Positions 26,061 through 34,091 of a DNA stretch of 64,000 nucleotides are shown in pieces. A program made the translations under genes and the position numbers. Positions within the stretch are counted from its first letter, which is position 1; every line of letters starts with the position of its first letter. Source of the stretch: Tunturiibacter gelidiferens (GTDB lineage: Bacteria; Acidobacteriota; Terriglobia; Terriglobales; Acidobacteriaceae); the NCBI RefSeq assembly GCF_013410115.1, contig NZ_JACCCV010000001.1, positions 310,001-374,000 on the forward strand. Direction: 5' to 3'. The notes under the pieces are model-generated. The model searched no databases and was not told the DNA's origin. It saw nothing but the letters and a program-made list of their open reading frames with translations.

Positions 26061-26918
26061 ATGCAATCGGCGAGTCCATCACGCACAGCGCTTCGCGTAG
26101 CACTACGCCGCGCGGCGCACCAACTCTATGACGCGAAGCCCCTCGTCTTCGAGGATCCTGTTGCTGTTCCAATCCTCGGCGATTCCTACGCGGAGGAGTT
26201 GCGCCGGACGCCGACTCGCAATCCAGATCGAAAGGATCGTCCGTTCTCTGTTGGTCTGCGGGCCTTCCTGGTTGCACGTAGCCGCTACGCCGAAGACACG
26301 CTTGTTCAAGCTGTTTCACAGGGTGTCAGCCAGTATGTTTTGCTGGGGGCGGGCCTCGACACGTTTGCCCATCGCAATCCCTATCCGCAACTTCGCGTCT
26401 TCGAGGTGGATCACCCGGCGACGCAGCAGTGGAAGCGCGAGCTTCTTGAGAGCACTGCGCTATCTACACCAGGAAACCTTACTTATGTGTCGGTGAACTT
26501 TGAGGAGCAGACTCTGCTTGATCAGCTGCAGGCGGGCGGGTTCAACGCGAAGGCGTCGGCGGTGTTCGCGTGGCTTGGCGTGGTCCCGTACCTTACGCTT
26601 GAGGCCTTCCGCGCTACGGTGGGGTTCCTTGCATCGCAGGCCGCTGGCAGCGCGCTCGTTCTTGACTACGGTCAACCGCGATCCGCGCTCCCATTCTTTG
26701 AGCAACTGGCTCACGACTCTCTCGCTTCGCGGGTTCAACAGGCAGGAGAGCCGTTCAAACTCTTCTTTGCTCCACCTGAGATCGCAGCTGAACTCAGCGT
26801 GTTCCGCAGTCTCGAAGATCTTGGGTCTGCTGAGATCAACGCCCGCTACTTCGCAGATCGCGTCGACTCGCTGAAAGTCCTTGGGAATGCCGGGCGGCTG
26901 CTCAGTGCATGGCTTTGA
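26061..26918 (+). CDS. Leucine-carboxyl-methyltransferase-like SAM methyltransferase
   Basis: 285 residues of the LCM/TIGR00027 methyltransferase family: RTALRVALRRAAHQLYDAKPLVFEDPVAVPILG at the start, motif I YVLLGAGLDTFAHR, and VFEVDHPATQQWKRELL. Members methylate carboxyl groups of unknown small molecules or proteins; some are in polyketide clusters. It begins 20 bp after accD and may be co-transcribed with it. Substrate unknown. Confidence 0.85.
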   Translation: MQSASPSRTALRVALRRAAHQLYDAKPLVFEDPVAVPILGDSYAEELRRTPTRNPDRKDRPFSVGLRAFLVARSRYAEDTLVQAVSQGVSQYVLLGAGLDTFAHRNPYPQLRVFEVDHPATQQWKRELLESTALSTPGNLTYVSVNFEEQTLLDQLQAGGFNAKASAVFAWLGVVPYLTLEAFRATVGFLASQAAGSALVLDYGQPRSALPFFEQLAHDSLASRVQQAGEPFKLFFAPPEIAAELSVFRSLEDLGSAEINARYFADRVDSLKVLGNAGRLLSAWL

Positions 26919-27035
26919 GGATCGGTGCAGAGCTACCCATCGTAGGATTGAGTAACCAGTTGCGAACTGGCTTTCGACTGATCGACCGACAATGAGCGAT
27001 GAGCGCTGCAAGCACAAACAGGAGACGACTGTCGC

Positions 27036-27602
27036 ATGACGAAGACGAAGAACGCTGTTCACCGCTGCGCATGGGCCGACAACGATGCATTGACGCGGAC
27101 TTATCACGACGAAGAGTGGGGCGTGCCGGAGCGCGACAGCCGCGTGCTGTGGGAGGCTTTGATGCTAGACGGTTTTCAGGCAGGGCTGTCGTGGCTCACC
27201 ATCCTCCGGAAGCGCGAGGCTTTTCGCAAGGCATTTCGTAACTTCGATCCAAAGAAGGTTGCGAAGATGGGTGAAGCGGATGTCGAGCGCCTGCTACAGA
27301 ATGAAGGCATCATCCGCTCGCGCGCCAAGATCGAAGCGACCATCAATGGGGCGCGGATTTATATGGCAATGGCGGATGCGGGAGAAGACTTTTCGGCTTA
27401 CGTATGGAAGATGGCTGGTGGTAACCCTATTCAAAATAGCGGGCCGGTTCCGGCGAAGACTGAGTTGTCGGAGGAGATCTCTGCAGCGCTGAAGAAGCGT
27501 GGCTTCAAGTTTGTCGGACCCGTCATCGTGTACGCGTGGATGCAGGCTGTCGGCATTGTGAATGACCATAGCCCGGATTGCTTTCGGCGTAAGACCGTCT
27601 GA
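27036..27602 (+). CDS. tag: DNA-3-methyladenine glycosylase I
   Basis: A 188-residue base-excision-repair enzyme that removes 3-methyladenine. The HhH-fold Tag family signature is complete: zinc ligands Cys in HRCAWA, His in YHDEEWG, and the C-terminal His/Cys of NDHSPDCF; catalytic region EALMLDGFQAGLSWLTILRKREAFR. ATG 27036 is used. It is a single gene, convergent with the DUF302 gene. Confidence 0.95.
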   Translation: MTKTKNAVHRCAWADNDALTRTYHDEEWGVPERDSRVLWEALMLDGFQAGLSWLTILRKREAFRKAFRNFDPKKVAKMGEADVERLLQNEGIIRSRAKIEATINGARIYMAMADAGEDFSAYVWKMAGGNPIQNSGPVPAKTELSEEISAALKKRGFKFVGPVIVYAWMQAVGIVNDHSPDCFRRKTV

Positions 27603-27650
27603 GCGGTCCGGCAGTTTTGGCAGAGGAGCGCTGTAGTGGCGGGAGTCCGG

Positions 27651-28055
27651 CTACTGTGCGGCTTTGGTGGCAAACATCCCTGCGACGGCGAGATTCGCGG
27701 TTAGCTCCGGTGGAAAGCCGTGTCGTTGCTCCAGCCACGCGGGATCGTTCCAAGAGAGCAGCACCTTGCCGTCGGCTCCTTCAGCAACGAGAATCTTTAG
27801 TGGAAGATCGAGGGCTGCACTGGGCGCGGCAAGCATGACGGGAGTACCTGCCTTCGGGCTTCCGAAGATCAACAGCTTTGTGAGGTGCATCTCCAAGCCC
27901 GCTGCGGCCGCTTCGCCGGAATGGTCTACGGCTGCAAACAGCTTGACACCCTTCTCTTTGAGGAGAGCCTCCAGCCGGGAGACAGTTTCGTCGACGGAGT
28001 AGCGGCTGGTGCAGGTTTTTATTCCTTCGCGGGTCTGCTGGTCAGTCATCATCAA
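27651..28055 (-). CDS. DUF302 family protein
   Basis: About 134 residues matching the DUF302 fold: the DETVSRLEALLKEKGVKLFAAVDHSGEA opening, MHLTKLLIFGSPKAGTPVMLAAPSAALDLPLKILV, then VLLSWNDPAWLEQRHG. Structural members bind small ligands; no enzyme activity is established. It is cytoplasmic, with no signal peptide. A perfect short palindrome sits 32 bp upstream of its start. It is convergent with tag. Confidence 0.85.
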   Translation of the reverse strand: MMMTDQQTREGIKTCTSRYSVDETVSRLEALLKEKGVKLFAAVDHSGEAAAAGLEMHLTKLLIFGSPKAGTPVMLAAPSAALDLPLKILVAEGADGKVLLSWNDPAWLEQRHGFPPELTANLAVAGMFATKAAQ

Positions 28056-28086
28056 ACCTCCGAGATAAGTTTGGCCACCTAACGAA

Positions 28087-28110
28087 GATACCCCCTTGGA
28101 AGGGGGTATC
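28087..28110. promoter_or_regulatory. 24-bp perfect palindrome between DUF302 and peptidase genes
   Basis: Arms GATACCCCCTT and AAGGGGGTATC flank GG. It lies upstream of the DUF302 start and downstream of the peptidase stop (both minus strand). No T-run follows on either strand, so an operator is as likely as a terminator. Confidence 0.5.
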
Positions 28111-28142
28111 TGGGGTTTCGTACTGAGAGTTCTTTTGCGTTT

Positions 28143-29930
28143 TTATTTCGCTCCGTCGGCGAGAGGAACTGCGTTCGGATAGATTCCGGGAATGGGCGCG
28201 GTCATTTGCTTCTCCAACTCCGGATGCGGGAAGGGCTTGCGCGGCATCATGGCCTCGCGCTCGCTGGTGTTGTAGAGGAAGATCGCCTCAACGACAGCTG
28301 CCTGCTCGAGGTCGAGCGCGTGCAGACGGTCGTAGGTGTCCATGTCGGAGTGGTGGGTTCGCGTGTCGTAATCCATCGGATCCTGAATGTACTGGAAGCC
28401 GGGTAAACCGACCGCATCGAAGGACAGGTGATCGGTGCCGCCGGTGTTGCGGTAAGAGATCGTCGTTACGCCGAGATCGGCAAGGGGCGCGATCCACTGC
28501 TTGAAGATCGGAGCGATGGCCCAGTTTTCCTGCGTGTAGACGCCGCGTACCTTGCCGGTCCCGTTGTCCAGGTTGTAGTAGGCGTCGAGGGTCTCCCACT
28601 CCTTTGTTGTAGAGAGAGCTCCGTGCTGACGCAGGAACGAGGGTACACTTGCCGGCTCAGGAACCTTTGGCTCGGCGAAGGTTCCGAAGTGCTGTTTGAC
28701 GTATCCCTGTGAACCGAAGAGCCCTTGCTCTTCGCCGGACCAGAGCGCAATACGGATGGTGCGCTTCGGCTTGACGCCAAGCGACTTCAGGATTCGAACG
28801 GCCTCCATTGCGACGATCGAACCTGCACCGTTATCGGTTGCGCCGGTGCCGGAGATCCAGCTGTCGAGATGGCCACCAACCATGACGACCTGATCCTTCA
28901 GCTTCGGATCTTTTCCGGGAATCTCTGCAACCGTGTCGAAGCCATGCTCGTGGTCGCCGGTGAACTTCGTCTCGATGTTGAGCTCGAGCGTGACTGGGAC
29001 GTGGTTTTCTACCAGGCGTCCGAGGCGGTTGTAGTGCTCGATCATCATTACAGCGTTGGGGATGGTGACTGCGTTTTCCTTCTTCTGCGCATCACGGGCG
29101 AGGTTTGCTCCGTTGTCATCGAAGACGATGCCGGTTCCCCCACCGTCGCCGCCATCGCGGCTCGGTGTCAGCACGGCGAGCGAGCCTTCGTCTGCCATCA
29201 TCTTGAGTGCGGCTTTGCGAATCTCGGCGATCTTCATACGCTCGGCGAGAAACTTTGCAAACTCCGGAGAGCCCGGGGTGAAGCGTCCACCACGTGCCTC
29301 ATAGGTTTCCATCTCCTTGAGCTCTGCGTCGGTGTAGCGGCGAAAGAGCGGCTCGGTGATGTCGGGCGTTGGGCGCATTGCGCCAAGGAGGACGATTTTG
29401 CCTTTGAGCGTGCCTTTGTACTTTTCAAGATCGCCCAGCTCCTAGACGTTCATGTAAACCACCTCGCCGGTGACTGGGCCGTTGGTGGACGGAGACCAAG
29501 GGGCAGCCTGCGCCCACAGCGGTTCGGGATCGGGCGATACCATTCGCACCCAGGTGTTGATCTGCTGCCAGCCCATCCCGAATTCGCCCCAGTCTTCGAG
29601 GTGCGCGTTTTCGAGGCCAATCTTCGTCAGGGTGTCGCGGGTCCAGGCGTTGGCCTTCGCCATATTCGGCGAGCCGGTAAGACGCGGTCCGATTCCGTCA
29701 GCCAGTGCTCCACCAAACTCCATGACGTGGGAGTGTTTGAAGCCCTCTTCGCGGATGCGCGCATACATCGTCAGATCGATGTTCTCGGTCGCTGGCTGGG
29801 GTCCGTAGTAGGAAGGCGTCTCGACCGCGGCATCTTTGGCTTTCTTGTCGGCGGCGACGGAGGGAACGGCGAGGCTCGCAATTGCGGCCGCACTGCAGCC
29901 CCAACGCGCAAAGGCACGAACGAATGACAT
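28143..29930 (-). pseudogene. M28-family zinc metallopeptidase interrupted by one in-frame amber codon
   Basis: The intact frame would give about 595 residues. A signal peptide (FVRAFARWGCSAAAIASLAVPSVAAD) and N-terminal domain run to VVYMNV, then TAG at 29442-29444 (codon 163), then the same frame continues ELGDLEKYKGTLKGKIVLLG without any shift. The downstream 411-residue part keeps all M28 metal and catalytic residues: VGGHLDSW, GATDNGAG, WSGEEQGL, YYNLDNG and THHSDMDTYD, with a PA-domain insert. It may be a recent null mutation, a sequence error or readthrough. GGAGG supports ATG at 29928-29930. Expected product: secreted aminopeptidase. Confidence 0.85.
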
Positions 29931-30051
29931 ACTTGATGGTCCTCCAGGAAGTGTTTCTGAGAGCGAAGAATAGCAGATATCACCGACCGACCGCATCGAG
30001 CCATTACCTCTCAATTTTGTTGGGCCGCTCGAATGCATTGTGGAGGGATTC

Positions 30052-30369
30052 TTAGCTTTTGCGAAGCTGCCGGCGTATCCAGAGGGTACCGAGGTACGAG
30101 AGCGTCACCAGCAACACCAGCACACCCACCGGGAGTCCGACCCGCGTGTAAGTTAGCGAAAAATCAACCGCGTGGTGTGTTGCCGTGTTGTAGAAGAGAA
30201 TTCCGAGGATTGCGCAGAAGGTCGCCGCGAAGAAGGCCGCAAACCCTAGCGCAAAACTCATCAGAAGGCTGGTAAACCAGCCGAGGTCGCCCAAAGGCAC
30301 ACCAAAGAGATATCCCGCGCCAAAGGTTCGAGGTGAGGCCGAGGTTTCGTTCTGCGATGCTTGCGCCAT
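30052..30369 (-). CDS. Two-span membrane protein (DUF485-like)
   Basis: 105 residues with two membrane spans (WFTSLLMSFALGFAAFFAATFCAILGILFY and VGLPVGVLVLLVTLSYLGTLWIRRQL) and a polar N-terminus. The layout resembles small DUF485-like accessory membrane proteins, but no signature is certain. It is divergent from the following plus-strand gene, 19 bp away. Confidence 0.6.
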   Translation of the reverse strand: MAQASQNETSASPRTFGAGYLFGVPLGDLGWFTSLLMSFALGFAAFFAATFCAILGILFYNTATHHAVDFSLTYTRVGLPVGVLVLLVTLSYLGTLWIRRQLRKS

Positions 30370-30388
30370 ACCAGTAGAATACTGCTTT

Positions 30389-31159
30389 ATGGCAGAAGGC
30401 GTTCAGAGCGAGTTGGTGCAGGCGGCGCAGGTAATGCGCGAAGCAGTGGTGCGGCAGGCGCCAAACGGGATTCGCTATGCAGCATTTGGCGATAACACCC
30501 TCGAGAATAATGATCTTGAGCACATGGCCCAGGCCGTGCCGATCGCCATCGCCGGCGCGATTTCGCGCAAAACGTACTATTTTGTACCGCTTGCTTTGAG
30601 CGAGGCACGTGGCAGCGAAGCCACGATGGTTGCGCCGGCCTACACGCCCGAGCTAGGCGATCAGGCCATCTGCCATCGCAACGTAACGCACGATGGCACG
30701 GAAGGTGTCTTCATCTCTACGCGGCTGCTGGGGGACCGCTTCGCCCTGGCCTTCGAGTTCTTCATCAACGTCGGCCATGCCTTTGTCGATGCGGTCGGCG
30801 TTCCCCAGGCCTTTGACCAACTTGTCTGGGGACAGGCTCTGGCTGATGTTCGCGGCGAAACCAGCCAGGATGCCTGGGAGAGTCGCGGTCTAGCCCTTGG
30901 CGCTAAGACGGAAAAGATTGATGGCAAACCGGTGATCGACGAGAAGGCCAAGACTGCGTTTCTCGAATCCGCCTTCTCCGACGCAATCGCCATCTACCAG
31001 CTTTCGCTCTCTGTGGACTTCGACTACTCCGAACTTCGGGAGCGTGAGTATCCGCTACTCGCGCCGCTGGCCCTTGCGGACCGCCTTCGGCTCGTGGCGC
31101 GGCTTTTTCCCCCTAATCCTACGTACGAGTTTTCCATCCGATACCGCCGACGCGCCTGA
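30389..31159 (+). CDS. Conserved hypothetical cytoplasmic protein
   Basis: 256 residues without signal peptide or membrane span. The mix of charged helices and conserved-looking segments (GIRYAAFGDNTLENNDLEHMAQAVPIAIAGAISRKTYYFVPLALSE, then NVTHDGTEGVFISTRLLGDRFALAFEFFINVGHAFVD) supports a real globular protein, but no family is recognised. The gene overlaps no neighbour; a divergent promoter with the 105-aa membrane protein is likely. Confidence 0.65.
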   Translation: MAEGVQSELVQAAQVMREAVVRQAPNGIRYAAFGDNTLENNDLEHMAQAVPIAIAGAISRKTYYFVPLALSEARGSEATMVAPAYTPELGDQAICHRNVTHDGTEGVFISTRLLGDRFALAFEFFINVGHAFVDAVGVPQAFDQLVWGQALADVRGETSQDAWESRGLALGAKTEKIDGKPVIDEKAKTAFLESAFSDAIAIYQLSLSVDFDYSELREREYPLLAPLALADRLRLVARLFPPNPTYEFSIRYRRRA

Positions 31160-31325
31160 GTTGTCCCTTCACGACAAGATTTCGGCGAGTTTCTTTGACT
31201 TCGAAGCGCGTACCTTTCTCTCAGAATCAAAGCGCGGCACAGACCCCGGCATTCAATCCTTCAAAGCAAAAGGGCGAAGCTTATAATTTCGCGAGCGGAG
31301 TCGGTGACTGGGATGGAGACGCGCT

Positions 31326-32438
31326 ATGCGTTCGATGCGGATTTCGATTGCAACGACGGCATTCTGTATGTTGACCGGCTATGCTCAGCAATCGCCCTAT
31401 GCGCAATCGGCGACGCCTAATTCGGTGCCAGCCGGAAACCCGACACTAGCGATTCAACCCGCTGTCCTGGCAGTGGCATCGGGCGATACGGTTTCTGAGG
31501 CTAACCGCGAGATGATATCCAAAGATTTGATGGACAAAGTGAGAAGGGCGGCGACCGAACAAAGCGTAAATTCACCGGAGTTTCGCATTTCGCAACATGC
31601 CGATTACTTTCCCATGCGGTATGGGCTCGAGCCAGTACTTCCCATGAGTTCGATTATTGAGTGGACGGGGCCTGGACGGGGTCCGGAACGGCTCTCAGTC
31701 GTTGAGTCGGTTGACGATTTGAGCTTGTCCACTTCGGTGATGGAGCGCGCAATTCAGATGAGCTGGGATGGTCACCGTCTCGCCTGGGAGAGGGATGGGC
31801 GTCTGCATCCGGGCCGATATCTGTGGCGCATTGCCGTCCACGATGGCAATGGAAGGGTCTTCGCATCGGCAGCACAGAAGATCGCAGTAGAGGCGCCTCA
31901 GAAGGCATTGATCGAGGTGAGCAGCGTGATCATGGGCAAGTCCTGCGAGGAGCAGGTTGGATCGGTGAATGGCCTGCGACGGCGAACGACAGTCGATCGC
32001 GAGGATGACGAAATACTACATTCGCAGATTGACCCGATGCGCGCGGTAGACTGCAGGATCAAGCCTGAGGCTTCCGATAGGTTCGCGCCATCAGACCGGC
32101 TTCATGCTTTTGTGCGGATCTATCCAAATGGGAAGCTCGAAAAGCGTGGAGCCTCGAGTTGGACCGCAAAGTTTATTTTGCGGTCAAAAGACAATCCCAT
32201 TGCGACCGAAAAAGAGACGGCTTTCAGAGTCGATTCGGCTTCCGGCTACCTCGCTTACGTAGAGATGTCACTGGACACTCCCGGTATGCCCCCCGGTCAA
32301 TACGCGCTGGACGTCGTCATGCGGGGTCCGGGTATTCGCAAGGAGCTAAAAGAGTCTCGTTCGATCTCGATTCAGCCACCCGTTGCTGCCCAAGAGAAAA
32401 ATGCCGCGGCGGAGATTCGCAAACACGTTGACGAATGA
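31326..32438 (+). CDS. Secreted hypothetical protein
   Basis: 370 residues beginning with a signal peptide (MRSMRISIATTAFCMLTGYAQ). The mature part is beta-rich, with an Ig-like or fibronectin-like feel (HRLAWERDGRLHPGRYLWRIAVHDGNGRVFASAAQKIAV, and TPGMPPGQYALDVVMRGPG), suggesting a periplasmic or surface adhesin-type protein. No named domain is recognised. It is 48 bp upstream of the truncated thioredoxin gene. Confidence 0.6.
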   Translation: MRSMRISIATTAFCMLTGYAQQSPYAQSATPNSVPAGNPTLAIQPAVLAVASGDTVSEANREMISKDLMDKVRRAATEQSVNSPEFRISQHADYFPMRYGLEPVLPMSSIIEWTGPGRGPERLSVVESVDDLSLSTSVMERAIQMSWDGHRLAWERDGRLHPGRYLWRIAVHDGNGRVFASAAQKIAVEAPQKALIEVSSVIMGKSCEEQVGSVNGLRRRTTVDREDDEILHSQIDPMRAVDCRIKPEASDRFAPSDRLHAFVRIYPNGKLEKRGASSWTAKFILRSKDNPIATEKETAFRVDSASGYLAYVEMSLDTPGMPPGQYALDVVMRGPGIRKELKESRSISIQPPVAAQEKNAAAEIRKHVDE

Positions 32439-32486
32439 GACCGAATCAGCCGAGACACACCCAATCGCTTAGGACGGAGGACGAGA

Positions 32487-32792
32487 ATGCCTGCAATCCG
32501 AAACTGCAAACAGTGTTGCCAGAAGAACCGTATCGCCGCAAATCACCTTTCAGACACTGGCCGTTGCGGCTCGTGTAAAACTCCGCTGTCACCGCTCGAT
32601 GAGCCGCTGCAAGTAGACGCGGCGCTCTTCGATGAGATTGTCCAGAGCTCTCGCGTCCCCGTTCTCGTCGACTTCTGGGTGGAGTGGTGTGGGCCGTGTC
32701 ACGCCGCCGCTCCCGAGGTTGCACGCACTGCAAAGGATATGGCCGGCCACGCGCTTGTGTTGAAAGTTGATACCGACAAGCAGCAGCAGTGA
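32487..32792 (+). pseudogene. trxC: Thioredoxin 2 (TrxC-like), C-terminally truncated
   Basis: 101 residues versus about 140-145 in TrxC. The N-terminal zinc finger is complete (NCKQCC ... GRCGSC), and the redox motif is in DFWVEWCGPC. The frame stops at TGA 32790 after KVDTDKQQQ, where the family continues through the second half of the fold including the cis-proline loop. That missing sequence is not found in other frames just downstream. The protein would probably not fold as a normal thioredoxin; it may be a broken gene. GGAGG precedes ATG 32487. Confidence 0.75.
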
Positions 32793-32941
32793 GTGTACCC
32801 GGACATGCGTTACGTTGTGGACCTGAGACATCCGTTACAAGCCCCTTGCGGTGGCGATGGGTTCGCGTTGAGCGGGCACGAGAAGTCATATGTCCAGCCG
32901 TCGAGGCTGTGGGAATGTGGGAATCCCGAAGGGATTTCCAA

Positions 32942-32997
32942 AGAGTGTGGGAAGGGTGGGAAGCCGGCTTCATGGCTTTCCATGCTTTCCATACTCT
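32942..32997 (+). other. Long imperfect hairpin, stabilised by G-U pairs if transcribed from plus strand
   Basis: Arms 32942-32965 and 32974-32997 pair over 24 bp around an 8-nt loop with one clear mismatch. Several positions are G-T (G-U in plus-strand RNA) rather than Watson-Crick. The right arm is a TTTCCAT repeat. It sits in the 510-bp gap between the broken trxC and the XRE-cupin gene; a mobile element remnant is an alternative. Confidence 0.5.
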
Positions 32998-33176
32998 GTC
33001 ATTTCCATGGCCTGCTTTTTCGCGCGGCAAGTGCTGAATAATCCGATATGCCGCCACCCAGTGCACTGTGCCGCACTCGCCACGAGATGCCCATCGGTAC
33101 TCATCCTTGGCAATGAGTGACTCGGCGATTTAGCACTCAGTGAAGAGGATTCGTGAAGAAAAACACTTTCTTTTAC

Positions 33177-33292
33177 CAATTGAGTGCGCATGTGAGCTTG
33201 CCTCTAAAGATCATTACAGCGGATCCAAGATATTCTTGACAATAAGGCAAAAACAATTGAGTGTCAGTAAAGTGATAATGCAGATTCAATTG
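33177..33292. promoter_or_regulatory. Repeated CAATTGAGTG sites upstream of XRE-cupin gene
   Basis: CAATTGAGTG occurs at 33177-33186 and 33254-33263, and CAATTG again at 33287-33292, just before the regulator start. They are candidate operator sites for the regulator. A TTGACA lies at 33236-33241, without a good -10 at standard spacing. Confidence 0.4.
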
Positions 33293-33303
33293 TCCGGTGG
33301 CAT

Positions 33304-33951
33304 ATGAAAAACTTGTCTAACTCCTTGAAAAAAAGGAAACATAATTCAAAAGCTACCGACGCTACCACTGTGGAAGAATCGATTCGGCCTTATGCAATTG
33401 CCGACAAGCTGCGCACCTTGCGCTTGCGCCGCAGCATGGGGCTCGCGCAGCTCGCCGAACACTCCGGATTTTCACCTGCTATGTTGTCGCGCCTCGAGAA
33501 TGGCCGACTGGTGCCGACTTTGCCAACACTTACGCGTATTGCCTTGGTCTTCGGCGTTGGACTCGATTATTTCTTCACTGATCCGCGGAAGCGTCACGTT
33601 GTGGCCATCTCACGGTGCAATGAGCGCAAGGTATTCCCATCCGATCCGAAATCAACTTCTACCTCGTGGTCCTTCGAAAGCCTCGACTTCCGTGCTAACG
33701 AGCGGAAGCTGAATGGCTTCCTGGCACACTTCCATTCATTGCCTGAGCAGAAACTCACACCGCATTTTCATCCAGGTGTAGAGTTGCTGTACCTCATCGA
33801 GGGGGAACTGGAGATGACGATCGGTGTTGAAAAGTTCCAGCTCTCAGCCGGAGATTCTGTCTACTTCGATTCGCTGCAGAAACATGCCTATCGAAGTCTG
33901 GTCAAAACGCCGTGCACCGCAGTTGTGATCACTACGGCATCTTCCACGTAG
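33304..33951 (+). CDS. XRE-family regulator with C-terminal cupin domain
   Basis: 215 residues: an HTH-XRE domain (IADKLRTLRLRRSMGLAQLAEHSGFSPAMLSRLENGRLVPTLPTLTRIALVFGV, about 30-90) and a cupin sensor domain (HFHPGVELLYLIEGELEMTIGVEKFQLSAGDSVYFDSLQKHAYRS, about 155-205). Proteins of this type repress metabolic operons and respond to small ligands. It is 140 bp upstream of crtN on the same strand and is the best candidate local regulator of the carotenoid operon. A palindrome GCATGC-TGC-GCATGC follows its stop (33956-33970). The local sequence is AT-richer than the operon. Confidence 0.88.
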   Translation: MKNLSNSLKKRKHNSKATDATTVEESIRPYAIADKLRTLRLRRSMGLAQLAEHSGFSPAMLSRLENGRLVPTLPTLTRIALVFGVGLDYFFTDPRKRHVVAISRCNERKVFPSDPKSTSTSWSFESLDFRANERKLNGFLAHFHSLPEQKLTPHFHPGVELLYLIEGELEMTIGVEKFQLSAGDSVYFDSLQKHAYRSLVKTPCTAVVITTASST

Positions 33952-34091
33952 GAGAGCATGCTGCGCATGCGAAATTGGACGTGTTTACGGATCAGCAATC
34001 AAAGCTGACTTCTTTGCTTGTGAAGCAAATGATTCCATTTTGAGAGCTCAACTCCCGCCGTAACCTCACCAGGGGAACCTATGGTTGGGGT

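Noticed and set aside
28725..29927. 400-codon plus-strand frame opposite the M28 gene
   Set aside because: The minus strand has clear peptidase motifs; this frame is only the complement.
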